Positions 11,156 to 19,683 of a stretch of 32,970 nt of DNA are shown in pieces; the stretch's first letter is position 1, and the number at the start of each line of letters is the position of its first letter. The position numbers and the translations under genes were made by a program. A model generated the notes under the pieces. That model was not told the DNA's origin and made no database searches. It worked only from the letters and a program-made list of their open reading frames with translations. The stretch is from a virus, in IMG/VR virus record IMGVR_UViG_3300035698_004036, positions 1-32,970 of that record; one strand, 5' to 3'.

Positions 11156-12798
11156 CAGATTTAACACCACAGCAGATTGCGTCAGTAAACCCCGGCTATT
11201 GGGCTGTACTCAAGAAGATACGCTTACAGGCAGGATTATACGCCACTAAGGGTTTCGAGTACCAGATAGAGCCTATGAGCTTTATGGGGCGTAGACTGTG
11301 CTATCTAAAGGCAAGACAGAGTTTTGGCGCTACTGAGATGGAGGTTCTAAAAGACCTTCACGGTATGATATACAAGAAGTACAAACTCGGTGTAGCGCAT
11401 ATTTTTCCTACTAACGATGAAGTAGGTGAGTTTAGCAAGAGCCGTTTTAAACCTTTAATCGCGGCTAACCCTATTTCTATCGGTAAGTACGTTAAAAACG
11501 TCTCCGGTGGAACGGATACTACTTCTCTAAAGAACGTCAACGGTGCTATGTTATATCTCCGAGGCGCACGGTTGAGTCAGAATATCGGCGAGAGTACGGA
11601 GAGTACCTCATCTAAGACATCGGCGTTTTCGTCTGATAAGGTGGTTTTTGACGAAGTTGATTTCATGAAGCCTGAGTCTATCGCTAAGTATATTGGTAGT
11701 ATGGGTATGTCTCCCCATCAGCACGAGGTATATTTAGGCAATCCTTCACATGAGGATTTTGGAATAGATTTAATCTTCAAACAATCTGACCAGCGATATT
11801 GGTTCAGAAAGTGCAGTTGCGGTCATTGGACTTGTGCCGAGAAGTCTTTCCCAGAATGTGTAAAGATTCGCTCTGACGGGACTGGTTACGTCGGTTGTGA
11901 TAAATGCGGTAAAGAAGTACCAGCATGGGCTGGCGAGGGTACTGCTGAGTGGGTAGCAGACTATCCCAGTAAGTCGGAATATATGCACGGGTATATGGCG
12001 AGTCAGTTAATGACTAAATTTAACGACCCTGCCGAGATACTTGAGGCTTTCGTTAATCCTCCGCTTGGTAATTTAGCAGACGTTTACCGACTTCGGTTAG
12101 GTAGACCATATTCAGCGAGAGAAGATAAGTTAAGAAAACAGGACGTTTTAGCTAATTGCGGTGGCGATATACCTCCTGTAAGACATTCAGGTCCTTGTGC
12201 AATGGGTGTTGACGTTGGTAAGAGATACCATGCAGTAGTAATTGGTGCTAAAACGTCCGAGGATAGATATGAGATTTTCAGAACTGTAAAGGCTGATGGT
12301 TTCCAAGAGGTTCGTAACTTAGCTAAAAGATACAATGTAAAGAGTGATGTAGTTGATATTGGCCCTTATTACGAGGCAGCGCGTGAATACCAGAAATCGT
12401 CAGGACATAAGACTTTTCTCTGTGAGTATAAAGATACCCAATCTGTTGACGAGGTATTTAACGATAAGACGGGCGAATGCAAAGTAAATAAGACCGCACT
12501 TTTCGATAGGTCGCACAGATTACTTTCAACCGGACATATACGACTTCCTATCCAATGCCCCGAAACTGAGGAATTCGCAAGGCAATGCTGTAACTGTGCT
12601 AAGTTTGAGGAAAAAGACGCTCGTAAGGGAACTATAGTCTTTAGATATAGAAAGACCGGCGATAGAATGGACGACTTTAGAAGCGGATTAAACTATTTTC
12701 TCTTAGCCGCAGGTGGTCACAGGATAGGTTATTCTAAAGACTGTATAAGAAATAGAACATTCGATGGTAAAGTAGAGAGTGATTATGAAAGAATTTAA
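11152..12798 (+). CDS. terL: terminase large subunit, GpA-like
   Basis: 548 residues from ATG 11152, coupled to the upstream stop. It powers DNA packaging and cuts the concatemer. The N-terminal ATPase has a deviant Walker A KARQSFGAT (53-61) with the lysine displaced to the front, as in lambda gpA, a Walker B VVFDEVD (164-170) and a coupling motif GNPS (196-199). A zinc ribbon (CxC at 221-223, CxxC at 249-252) separates it from the RNase H-type nuclease, whose acidic residues are likely D354 in MGVDVG, D402 in VVDIGPYYEA, and an Asp in DRMDDF near the C-terminus. The inserted zinc ribbon and Walker A form both point to the GpA family. Confidence 0.88.
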   Translation: MTDLTPQQIASVNPGYWAVLKKIRLQAGLYATKGFEYQIEPMSFMGRRLCYLKARQSFGATEMEVLKDLHGMIYKKYKLGVAHIFPTNDEVGEFSKSRFKPLIAANPISIGKYVKNVSGGTDTTSLKNVNGAMLYLRGARLSQNIGESTESTSSKTSAFSSDKVVFDEVDFMKPESIAKYIGSMGMSPHQHEVYLGNPSHEDFGIDLIFKQSDQRYWFRKCSCGHWTCAEKSFPECVKIRSDGTGYVGCDKCGKEVPAWAGEGTAEWVADYPSKSEYMHGYMASQLMTKFNDPAEILEAFVNPPLGNLADVYRLRLGRPYSAREDKLRKQDVLANCGGDIPPVRHSGPCAMGVDVGKRYHAVVIGAKTSEDRYEIFRTVKADGFQEVRNLAKRYNVKSDVVDIGPYYEAAREYQKSSGHKTFLCEYKDTQSVDEVFNDKTGECKVNKTALFDRSHRLLSTGHIRLPIQCPETEEFARQCCNCAKFEEKDARKGTIVFRYRKTGDRMDDFRSGLNYFLLAAGGHRIGYSKDCIRNRTFDGKVESDYERI

Positions 12799-12801
12799 AA
12801 T

Positions 12802-14415
12802 ATGAATGCAGAAGAAATTATCGACTTAAGGAATAGAGAGCTTGCCGCGCAGGGAAATATTAGGAATCTATGGCAACAGACCGCAAATAAACTATACCCT
12901 TACGTCCAGATAGATTCTACCTACGAGCCGGGTTCTATAAGGACTACTGAGATTTACGACCAGACCCCAATGCTTGATGCTGAGGATATGGTATCAGGAT
13001 TGAAGCAAATCTTATTCCCTACTGGACAGCCATTCTTTGCAATAAAAACTTCAGAAAATAACGATACTTCACAGCGATATATATCAATGTTAACTGAGAG
13101 GTCGCATGAGGAAATCTTTAACTCTAACTTTATAACTGAACTTGACGAGATTTTAAGGTCTTTAATCATTTTCGGCCCGTCGAGTCTTTATTCCGAATGG
13201 ACTCCAAAGACAGGACTAAACTATAGACATCAGATGTTAGGTTCATATCAGTTTTTAGAGAATAGTAAAAAATTAGTAGATGGCATAATCATAACAGTAA
13301 AATACACACCCCGTCAGGCTATAGAGGAGTTTGGGAAAGAGAATGTAGGCAAAGACGTAATGGAAGCATACGGAGAGCCTAAGAAACAAAATAACTTATT
13401 CTCATTCATCTACGTTATAAAACCAAGAGATATAGTCAATCCTAATCTATCAAGTCGATATTCAGGCAATATGGCTTGGGAAGAACAAATAGTAAATGAA
13501 AAAGAAAAACTAATCGTTTATGAGGGCGGTTATGAGGAATTCCCATACCACAACTCAAGATGGAAAAGACCAGCAAACGAAAAACATGGCAGAGGAATAG
13601 GAACAGAAATACTTCCACAGATTAAAGTCTTAGACAGGACTATGAGGAATTGGATTGACGTAGGTAACAGATGGGCGCTTCCAGCTATGGACGTACTATC
13701 TTCTTTTGATGGTCCTTATAGAGTAACTCCAGGCTCTAAGAATATAGTAGGAGAACTACCATCAGCCAAAGCGGTTGATACAGGACTTAATGGTAATATG
13801 CCAATCACGGAAGTATCATTAGATAGACAGCAGGCTTTAATAGACAGGGCTTTCTTTAAGGACGCATTTTCACCATTAGAGGGTCTTACAGGAGATAGAC
13901 GGACTACTTTAGAAATAAGGGAAAGAATTAAACAGACATGGCACAAGATAGGCCCACCAGTAGCAAGAGTATGGTATGAGCAATTAAGTAAATGTGTAAC
14001 AAGAAGTGTATTCCTCTTAATTCGTAACGGAGTCGTTGAGCCACCACCTGCTGAATTGCAAGGTGCTGATTTTGGTCTTGAATTTGTCGGGCCATTTGCT
14101 CTTGAACTTCGTAGCCAACAGGCTAAAGCATTTAGAGAATGGGCTGGCTTCGTAGGTGAAATGGAAGAAGTATTCCCAGGCGCAGTTGATAACGTAGACC
14201 CAGACGATGCTATTATGCGTGTGGGACGGACATTCGGCGTAAACACAGAGGATATGGCGAGTTCAGAGGAAAGGGGCGCTAAGAGACAACAGAGAGCAGA
14301 GGCACAAAAGGCACAAATGGAATTACAGATGGCGCAAGTCGCAGGGCAAGCAAATCAAGGACTTAGTAAAGCGCCGGAGAAAGGGTCGCCTGCAGAGGCT
14401 TTAATCAATGGATAA
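12802..14415 (+). CDS. portal protein (head-to-tail connector)
   Basis: 537 residues of the podovirus head-to-tail connecting family (T7 gp8 type). A dodecamer forms the vertex through which DNA is packaged and ejected. Matching features are the opening helix with LWQQTANKLYPYV, DQTPMLDAEDMVSGLKQILFPTGQPFFAI (about 53-81), the KYTPRQAIEEFG segment, the YHNSRWKRPANEKHGRGIGTEILPQIKVLD box (about 248-277), where G-R-G is typical, and a Gln/Ala-rich C-terminal helix (EAQKAQMELQMAQVA). It starts 3 nt after the terminase stop. Length is normal. Confidence 0.9.
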   Translation: MNAEEIIDLRNRELAAQGNIRNLWQQTANKLYPYVQIDSTYEPGSIRTTEIYDQTPMLDAEDMVSGLKQILFPTGQPFFAIKTSENNDTSQRYISMLTERSHEEIFNSNFITELDEILRSLIIFGPSSLYSEWTPKTGLNYRHQMLGSYQFLENSKKLVDGIIITVKYTPRQAIEEFGKENVGKDVMEAYGEPKKQNNLFSFIYVIKPRDIVNPNLSSRYSGNMAWEEQIVNEKEKLIVYEGGYEEFPYHNSRWKRPANEKHGRGIGTEILPQIKVLDRTMRNWIDVGNRWALPAMDVLSSFDGPYRVTPGSKNIVGELPSAKAVDTGLNGNMPITEVSLDRQQALIDRAFFKDAFSPLEGLTGDRRTTLEIRERIKQTWHKIGPPVARVWYEQLSKCVTRSVFLLIRNGVVEPPPAELQGADFGLEFVGPFALELRSQQAKAFREWAGFVGEMEEVFPGAVDNVDPDDAIMRVGRTFGVNTEDMASSEERGAKRQQRAEAQKAQMELQMAQVAGQANQGLSKAPEKGSPAEALING

Positions 14416-14665
14416 TCCAACACACGAAGAAGTTATAACACAGAGAGTACAGGACTTTACGGAATCTTTCACAGGTTCAGGGCTTAGAACATATAAATTT
14501 TTATCTGCGTTCTGTTTAGAGCATACGAATACTTACGTTCCCGACTCTGATAAGACAATATTTAATGCAGGCGCACGTTCAGTAATATTAGAAATCAGGC
14601 ATTGGCTTGATTATGACTTAACTAAATTTGGAAAGGAAACAGATGAGTACAATCGGATTAGCTGA
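14408..14665 (+). CDS. Bbp19-like small virion-region protein
   Basis: 85 residues. The pattern of an N-terminal helix with F-x-E-S-F, a G-x-x-x-x-Y-x-F-L segment, then NAGARSVILEIRHWL resembles the Bbp19-like family found next to podovirus portal genes. It overlaps the portal stop by 8 nt, so it is translationally coupled. Function in the family is unclear. Confidence 0.55.
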   Translation: MDNPTHEEVITQRVQDFTESFTGSGLRTYKFLSAFCLEHTNTYVPDSDKTIFNAGARSVILEIRHWLDYDLTKFGKETDEYNRIS

Positions 14666-15032
14666 AACCGCAGATGCGACTACTTCAGCCCCAACAATGT
14701 TTAAAGAGATTGAACAAGGTGAAAATGTAGCGCGAGGTTGTGTAGAGGTTATAGAGATTATTGCCTATGACGCAACTAAAAAACCGAGGCGATGTATTCC
14801 TGAAAAAGATGGAACTCCCGGAGAAATTAAAAAGGATAAAGATGGAAATATCCTGTATGAAGAAAAGGGCAGAGCGCCTTATTTCTGCCAAGACCACGAA
14901 GATTCAATGCTATTCAATGAGAAAAACCCAGAAGTAAGGACAGAAACATTCACTATCCAACTTAGAAAGACTACGGCTAAGAAGTATATTGACTCTCCAA
15001 GAAACATTGAAGCTTTTGAGGAGGTGAAATAA
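14643..15032 (+). CDS. hypothetical protein in head module
   Basis: 129 residues from ATG 14643, which has AAAGGAAA upstream; an in-frame ATG at 14628 is less well placed. Contains RRCIPEKDGTPGEIKKDKDG, a charged turn-rich stretch, and a C-terminal half with beta character (RTETFTIQLRKTTAKKYI). It overlaps the previous gene by 23 nt and abuts the scaffold start. Possibly a head assembly factor, by position only. Confidence 0.65.
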   Translation: MSTIGLAETADATTSAPTMFKEIEQGENVARGCVEVIEIIAYDATKKPRRCIPEKDGTPGEIKKDKDGNILYEEKGRAPYFCQDHEDSMLFNEKNPEVRTETFTIQLRKTTAKKYIDSPRNIEAFEEVK

Positions 15033-15910
15033 TGACTGACCTAATTGTAACGCCAGAAGTAACACCAGTTGAACCGGTGGCAGACCAAACCCAAGTAGTA
15101 GCTGATACAACGCAATACTTTGGTACTGACGGTGCTTTAAATGAAGGCTGGACGAGTACATTGCCAGAGGACATTAGGGACGAGAAGTCTTTAACGTCTT
15201 TTAAAACCATACAAGACCTTGCTAAGTCTAATGTTATGACAAAGAAGATGGTCGGTAAGAATACTATGGTAGTACCAAGTGAGACATCTACTGAAAGTGA
15301 ATGGGAAGAATATCACAAAGCTGGTGGTAGACCTGACACTTCTGCTGATTATGGTCTTGCCGCGCCTAAAGATTTTCCACCTGAATTTGCTGACGAGATA
15401 TTCCCAGCCGACAGAATAGCTAAATGGCAGGAGAGATTCTTTAAAGGTGGTATAAGCAAAAAAGCTGCTGATAATATTCTTTTAGAGTTTGGCAATGATA
15501 TGTTAGCTGATATACAAAGCGCTCAACAGGCGCAGGAAACTCAAAACGCTGAACTTTTAGGCGCTCTTTCTACTGAGTGGGGCGCTGCTATGGAACAAAA
15601 TAAACACCTCGGTAATATAGCGGTAGAAGAAGGGACTTTAGGGGATATAGATTTTAAGACTCGTCTTACAGAGAAGTTTGGGAATGACCCAGACTTCATA
15701 AGATACTCGTTTAATCTTGGAAATAAGTTTTCCGAGGGTAAATCTCCGAACCTTACAAATGTCCCAACTCCAGCAGACCATCAGGACGCAATATACGCTC
15801 TTATGGCTGACCCACTTTATACAAGTGGAACTGCACCTCAAAGAATGAAAATTGCCAATAAGATTATGGCGATAAGAAAACTTCAAAAGCCCGAACCGGT
15901 GACTACCTAA
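15032..15910 (+). CDS. capsid scaffold (assembly) protein
   Basis: 292 residues, acidic. It should line the inside of the procapsid and leave before DNA enters. Typical signs are a disordered Pro/Val/Thr-rich N-terminus, the block LPEDIRDEKSLTSFKTIQDLAKSNV...KKMVGKNT (about 44-78) followed by STESEWEEYHKAGGRPDTSADYGL, and long C-terminal helices ending in a basic RMKIANKIMAIRKLQK capsid-contact tail. A full AGGAGGTGA site precedes ATG 15032. Position between portal and capsid genes matches. Confidence 0.85.
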   Translation: MTDLIVTPEVTPVEPVADQTQVVADTTQYFGTDGALNEGWTSTLPEDIRDEKSLTSFKTIQDLAKSNVMTKKMVGKNTMVVPSETSTESEWEEYHKAGGRPDTSADYGLAAPKDFPPEFADEIFPADRIAKWQERFFKGGISKKAADNILLEFGNDMLADIQSAQQAQETQNAELLGALSTEWGAAMEQNKHLGNIAVEEGTLGDIDFKTRLTEKFGNDPDFIRYSFNLGNKFSEGKSPNLTNVPTPADHQDAIYALMADPLYTSGTAPQRMKIANKIMAIRKLQKPEPVTT

Positions 15911-15937
15911 CGACCACCAATAGGGATTAGTACGGAT

Positions 15938-16055
15938 TACCTTTCAAAAGAAAGGCCCAAAAAATGACAGTATATCTGTCCTCCGCCAGAGTATCGGTAG
16001 GGTTTGGCCTGAAAAGATTACCAGCCTGATAATTGAAAACTTACTTTGAAAGGTA
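15938..16055 (+). promoter_or_regulatory. structured leader of the major capsid gene
   Basis: TACCTTTCAAA (15938-15948) is an 11-base perfect complement of TTTGAAAGGTA (16045-16055), which contains the capsid gene's Shine-Dalgarno GAAAGG. Nested within are AGGCC(C)AAA (15953-15961) with TTTGGCCT (16003-16010), and GACAG/CTGTC (15966-15970/15976-15980). A competing local hairpin CCTTTC-AAAA-GAAAGG (15940-15955) would free the site. The two mutually exclusive folds look like a translation control switch. Confidence 0.6.
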
Positions 16056-16061
16056 AAAACG

Positions 16062-16985
16062 ATGTCACAACAGATACCAATCGCTTTTGTCGACCAAGTT
16101 AAGGCAAATATTCTTATGCTATCGCAGCAAAAAGCTGCGCCACTAAGAGTTGCTTGCCGAGCTGAGTCGGTAGTAGGCGACACAATGTATGTTGAGAGAT
16201 TGGGGCCGAAAGATGCTCAACCCCGTGGCGCACGTCACGGTGAGACACCAATCTCCGATGCAGACCATACACGTCGAAAACTGTCTATGTTGGACTATGT
16301 AGTTCCAGCAGACATAATTGACAAACCAGATAAGTTGAAAATGCTTATCGACCCTCAATCACCTTATGCACAGAATCAGATGTTTTCTTTACATCGTCAG
16401 ATTAGCGATGTAATAATTACAGCTTTGGGCGCTTCTGTCTACGGCGGACATGAAGGCGGAACAACCATCACAAATTACGCAGTAGGCGAATGTCGTCTTA
16501 TTGAATCTGATGGAACTGTAGTAACAGCAGGTAGCGACTGGAGTGATACAACTGAAACTCCTCTTACAATCGCAAAACTGCTTACTTGTAAACAGCTTCT
16601 TGACGATGCAAATGTAGACGAAGACAGACAGAGATATTTCCTTTGTAATCCTTACAATCTTAATCAGTTGTTAAATACGACTGAGGTTAAGAGTGCTGAT
16701 TATAATACGGTCAAAGCTCTGTCTCAGGGTTATGTTGATACCTTTATGGGTTTCAAATTCATTAAGTCTACAAGACTTTCTGCTGACGATACCGATACTG
16801 GTGCAACAAAGTGTTATGCGTTCGCACAGGACGCAATCGTGCTTGCAGTTGCCGAGGAGCCGACAGTTCATATCGACCCTCGTGTTGACTTGCTAAACAG
16901 TACTCAGATATATTCTACACTGAGTATTGGCGCAACAAGAGTAGAAGGCCCCGCAGTAGTCGGTATTACACTTGACACTGCCTAA
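16062..16985 (+). CDS. major capsid protein
   Basis: 307 residues, the expected size for an HK97-fold capsid of the P22/N4-like Phage_capsid_2 type. Visible features are the N-terminal helix QQIPIAFVDQVKANILMLSQQ, SVVGDTMYVERLG, an extended loop with RGARHGETPISDADHTRRKLSMLDYVVPADIID, a long spine-like helix region, and the C-terminal part LAVAEEPTVHIDPRVDLLNSTQIYSTLSIGATRVEGPAVVGI, which is characteristic of this capsid group. GAAAGG lies 8 nt before the ATG but can be masked by the leader fold. Confidence 0.88.
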   Translation: MSQQIPIAFVDQVKANILMLSQQKAAPLRVACRAESVVGDTMYVERLGPKDAQPRGARHGETPISDADHTRRKLSMLDYVVPADIIDKPDKLKMLIDPQSPYAQNQMFSLHRQISDVIITALGASVYGGHEGGTTITNYAVGECRLIESDGTVVTAGSDWSDTTETPLTIAKLLTCKQLLDDANVDEDRQRYFLCNPYNLNQLLNTTEVKSADYNTVKALSQGYVDTFMGFKFIKSTRLSADDTDTGATKCYAFAQDAIVLAVAEEPTVHIDPRVDLLNSTQIYSTLSIGATRVEGPAVVGITLDTA

Positions 16986-17003
16986 TCTTGAAAGGATTAT
17001 ATT

Positions 17004-17825
17004 ATGACAACACCTTATCCAAATAATCCGATTATATGGCCTGCTCTTCCGCACGACCATACGGGCGATAACCAACTTGGGTACTATACTCAAGAGACTA
17101 CACAGAGGTTTACTTCTGGTACTCGCGGTATAACTTGGGACGGTAAAGTATTTAAGTATGGCCGTTCTAAGGCTACGTTAGTTCCAGGTATGGGTTCTAT
17201 TAACAGCGCCCAGAACGATGTATCTGATTTACCAAACTCCAGTACTACTATAGCTATAGTGGCTGGCGACAGGTCTACTACCTTAACGCTTGCCTCAACT
17301 GAAGGCTATGATAGTTCCGGTGGTTTAGCTGAAAATGAACTAGTTGGCGCACAGTTTGTAATTGGACACGGCGCTACTGGTACTGGCGAAACTCGTACTA
17401 TTATGAGTAATACCTATTTAGCTGATGGTGGTGGTACAAGTATTATCACTGTTGACGCGCCTTGGGTTTTGGCCCACGCCGCAGGTTTCAGTGAAACTGT
17501 TCTTAACCCATATCACTATATGGGATTAGCAAGTACATCTAATGGCTATGGCTCAGTAATGGGTATGCCTAATGTGGCTGCTACTACGGGACAATTCTAC
17601 TGGATGCAGACTTGGGGGCCTTGTTGGGTAACTCCGGGTGGTGGTGATTCTACACCGGGCGATAGTGCTAACGATAGAACTGTTTACTTTGTTGGTGACG
17701 GCTCTGTTAATGGCGGTGCTGCTCTCACACTTGAAAGTGGTTCTCAGCAAGCAGGTTTCATTATTGATGGAACTGAAACTGGCACAGGCTGTATGCCTCT
17801 TGTTATGCTTCAGTTGTCGATTTAA
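17004..17825 (+). CDS. head decoration or minor head protein
   Basis: 273 residues, beta-rich and Gly/Ser/Thr-rich, with no coiled coil. Sits directly behind the capsid gene with GAAAGGATT before ATG 17004 and ahead of the terminator, so it is made with the capsid. The C-terminal part (TGQFYWMQTWGPCWVTPGG, then FVGDGSVNGGAALTLES) has the look of head-associated proteins of marine podoviruses. A decoration/stabilisation role is inferred from position. Confidence 0.6.
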   Translation: MTTPYPNNPIIWPALPHDHTGDNQLGYYTQETTQRFTSGTRGITWDGKVFKYGRSKATLVPGMGSINSAQNDVSDLPNSSTTIAIVAGDRSTTLTLASTEGYDSSGGLAENELVGAQFVIGHGATGTGETRTIMSNTYLADGGGTSIITVDAPWVLAHAAGFSETVLNPYHYMGLASTSNGYGSVMGMPNVAATTGQFYWMQTWGPCWVTPGGGDSTPGDSANDRTVYFVGDGSVNGGAALTLESGSQQAGFIIDGTETGTGCMPLVMLQLSI

Positions 17826-17834
17826 CTTGTATGG

Positions 17835-17861
17835 GGGTGGGTTTAATCGCCCACCCTTTTT
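17835..17861 (+). terminator. rho-independent terminator after head genes
   Basis: GGGTGGG (17835-17841), 8-nt loop, CCCACCC (17850-17856), followed by TTTTT (17857-17861). A strong intrinsic terminator that separates the capsid genes from the endonuclease and tail block. Confidence 0.85.
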
Positions 17862-17864
17862 ATT

Positions 17865-18092
17865 ATGGAAATAATAACAGAAAAACATAAAGCACCTAAC
17901 GAGATAGTTTCTGTTGGAACGAGCGAAAAAGATTTACAACAGGAAGTTAATCGTCGCTCTCATAAAGCAGGTTACACCGATAGGGATGGACAACCTAAGA
18001 AAAGTTCAGGTGCAGGGAAAGGCGATTCTTTCCGACCCTGCAATAAAGAATTATACGATATTAATTACATTCGGATTTTTGGGCACCAGTAA
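17865..18092 (+). CDS. hypothetical small protein
   Basis: 75 residues. The C-terminal part GAGKGDSFRPCNKELYDINYIRIFG matches a conserved ending (G-K-G-D-x-x-R-P...Y-x-x-N-Y-x-x-I-F-G) seen in many short phage proteins. ATG 17865 lies 3 nt after the terminator's T tract and has no Shine-Dalgarno, so expression may depend on read-through. Function unknown. Confidence 0.6.
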   Translation: MEIITEKHKAPNEIVSVGTSEKDLQQEVNRRSHKAGYTDRDGQPKKSSGAGKGDSFRPCNKELYDINYIRIFGHQ

Positions 18093-18093
18093 T

Positions 18094-18540
18094 ATGGAAA
18101 AGAAAAAATGCACAACATGCCAAAAGATTAAACCTGTCTCTAAGTTTTATAAGCGATTTTATATGACAAAAAAAAGAGGCCGTGTTAAAATTTGTCAAAG
18201 TGAATGTAAAGCGTGTTCAATAGAAAAGTCCAAGAAAAGATACGTTTATAATTGGAAGAGAAATAAAACAAGGAACTTAAACCAATCTTTTGGAATGACA
18301 TATGAAGAGTACGAATATATGGTTAATTCTCAAAATAATGTTTGTGCTATATGTGGTAATCCAGAATTATCAAAATCAAAAAAAGTATTAGCAGTAGACC
18401 ATTGCCATACAACTGGAAAGGTTCGTGGTTTATTGTGTAATAAGTGTAACACTGCTCTTGGCGCATTTGGAGATGATATAGATGTAATGGCTTCAGCTAT
18501 ATCGTATTTAATAAATAGTAGATTAAAAAAAGTTAGTTAA
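18094..18540 (+). CDS. recombination endonuclease VII-like HNH nuclease
   Basis: 148 residues. It should cut branched or specific DNA. Zinc pairs C6xxC9 and C38xxC41 precede the endonuclease VII core C84AIC87, VDHCHTTGKVRGLLCNKCN (101-119) with DHCH catalytic residues and C115xxC118, then a helical C-terminus. T4 gp49 resolves Holliday structures; free-standing relatives act as homing nucleases. The ATG is 1 nt after the previous stop, with no Shine-Dalgarno. Placed between capsid and tail genes, behind a terminator, it looks like an inserted homing-type gene. Confidence 0.8.
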   Translation: MEKKKCTTCQKIKPVSKFYKRFYMTKKRGRVKICQSECKACSIEKSKKRYVYNWKRNKTRNLNQSFGMTYEEYEYMVNSQNNVCAICGNPELSKSKKVLAVDHCHTTGKVRGLLCNKCNTALGAFGDDIDVMASAISYLINSRLKKVS

Positions 18541-18562
18541 CTAAAATTTTAGGAGTAAAATA

Positions 18563-18877
18563 ATGGCAGATTCGACACAAAATGAATCAGTGTGGGGGTT
18601 CATATCTTATGCTAAGAATAACCCATACGGAACAATAAGTGGCGCTCAGTGGGACGACATTGAAGATATGGCGTCTATGTATCTGACTGTAAACTATACA
18701 GCTATGAACGATACGCCAACAGCAGCAGACCCAGAATCTTATGGTGCAGCAGCGGCAGTTCCAGCGCCGGATAATGCTGGTGCTGGTTTAGTTGATGCTG
18801 GCGGTACTGTAACCGTTACCCCAACAGCCAATGCGTATGCAGGTGCAATGTATCCACAAAGAGGTTATGGAGGTTAA
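18563..18877 (+). CDS. hypothetical virion-region protein
   Basis: 104 residues with TTAGGAG before ATG 18563. N-terminal helical part (SVWGFISYAKNNPYGTISGAQWDDIEDMAS) then an Ala/Pro/Gly-rich, low-complexity C-terminus. Possibly a head or tail accessory; no family recognised. Confidence 0.55.
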   Translation: MADSTQNESVWGFISYAKNNPYGTISGAQWDDIEDMASMYLTVNYTAMNDTPTAADPESYGAAAAVPAPDNAGAGLVDAGGTVTVTPTANAYAGAMYPQRGYGG

Positions 18878-18879
18878 TT

Positions 18880-19260
18880 ATGGCTATTACAACGCCAACT
18901 ATAATAGATGAAACTGGACAGAACATAGTAAAATGTGGTTACTGGTGTGTAAACAACGACGAGGATGACGGAACTCCAGCAGTAGCACTTAAAACTACGC
19001 CCGGCGCAGGTAAAGCATTGTATCTTACTCATGTAACAATGAGTGGTCAGCTTACAGATGTGGCAGTTACATTAGAAGATGAAGATGCAACTGTTCTCTT
19101 TGGCCCTATAACTCTACAGGCTGATGGCGATGGATTGTTTACTAAGGACTGGGAATATCCTCTAAAGATTACCGACAATAAGGGTCTTGCTGTGAGTGCT
19201 ACTAATGGAGTTGCGTTCACAGTTTACGTTGAAGGCTTTATCGGCCAGAAACCAATTTAG
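18880..19260 (+). CDS. beta-rich virion protein, paralog 1
   Basis: 126 residues. It shares the blocks WCVNNDEDDG, TTPGAGKALYLTHV, VTLEDEDATVLFGP and a C-terminal YVEGFIGQKPI with the next gene. The repeated strand pattern suggests a small beta sandwich, likely a head-decoration or tail-tube-type structural subunit. GGAGG precedes ATG 18880. Exact role unknown. Confidence 0.6.
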   Translation: MAITTPTIIDETGQNIVKCGYWCVNNDEDDGTPAVALKTTPGAGKALYLTHVTMSGQLTDVAVTLEDEDATVLFGPITLQADGDGLFTKDWEYPLKITDNKGLAVSATNGVAFTVYVEGFIGQKPI

Positions 19261-19269
19261 GAGGTTATA

Positions 19270-19674
19270 ATGGCAGGTTCAGAAGTTGAAAGACCGTTAA
19301 CTGGCGATGAATCTATACCCATCGCAAGAACTGCGCATTGGGCTGTAAATAATGACGAAGATGATGCTAACACTGCACCTGTACTTATCAAAGCTGCCCC
19401 CGGCGCTGGTAAAGCATTGTACCTGACAAACATAGTCATTAGCAAGTCAACACTACTTGCCGACCAAAGCATTACACTTGAGGACGTTGATGGTAATGTT
19501 TATTTTGGTCCGATGTTCTTAATGGACTTAGGTGGTTCGATTTACAAAAAGGATTTTCCAAAACCATTAAAGTTTGCAGACAATCTTGGAATATATGTAA
19601 ACGAAAGCGTTGGTGGTAAGGGTAGTGCATTATTGATTTACATAGAGGGTTTTACAGGACAAAGCCCTATTTAG
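19270..19674 (+). CDS. beta-rich virion protein, paralog 2
   Basis: 134 residues, a tandem paralog of 18880-19260: WAVNNDEDDA, AAPGAGKALYLTNI, ITLEDVDGNVYFGP and YIEGFTGQSPI align without gaps at the ends. Duplication followed by divergence is clear. AGGAGG precedes ATG 19270. Confidence 0.6.
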   Translation: MAGSEVERPLTGDESIPIARTAHWAVNNDEDDANTAPVLIKAAPGAGKALYLTNIVISKSTLLADQSITLEDVDGNVYFGPMFLMDLGGSIYKKDFPKPLKFADNLGIYVNESVGGKGSALLIYIEGFTGQSPI

Positions 19675-19683
19675 GATAATATT

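Noticed and set aside
13716-14246. 176-codon minus-strand frame inside the portal gene
   Set aside because: Antisense shadow of a well-supported portal gene; Ser/Pro/Thr-rich translation and no initiation signal.
17914-18093. N-terminal extension of the endonuclease VII-like protein
   Set aside because: The extra 60 codons overlap another better-matching frame and lack family similarity; MEKKKCTTC at 18094 is the natural start.
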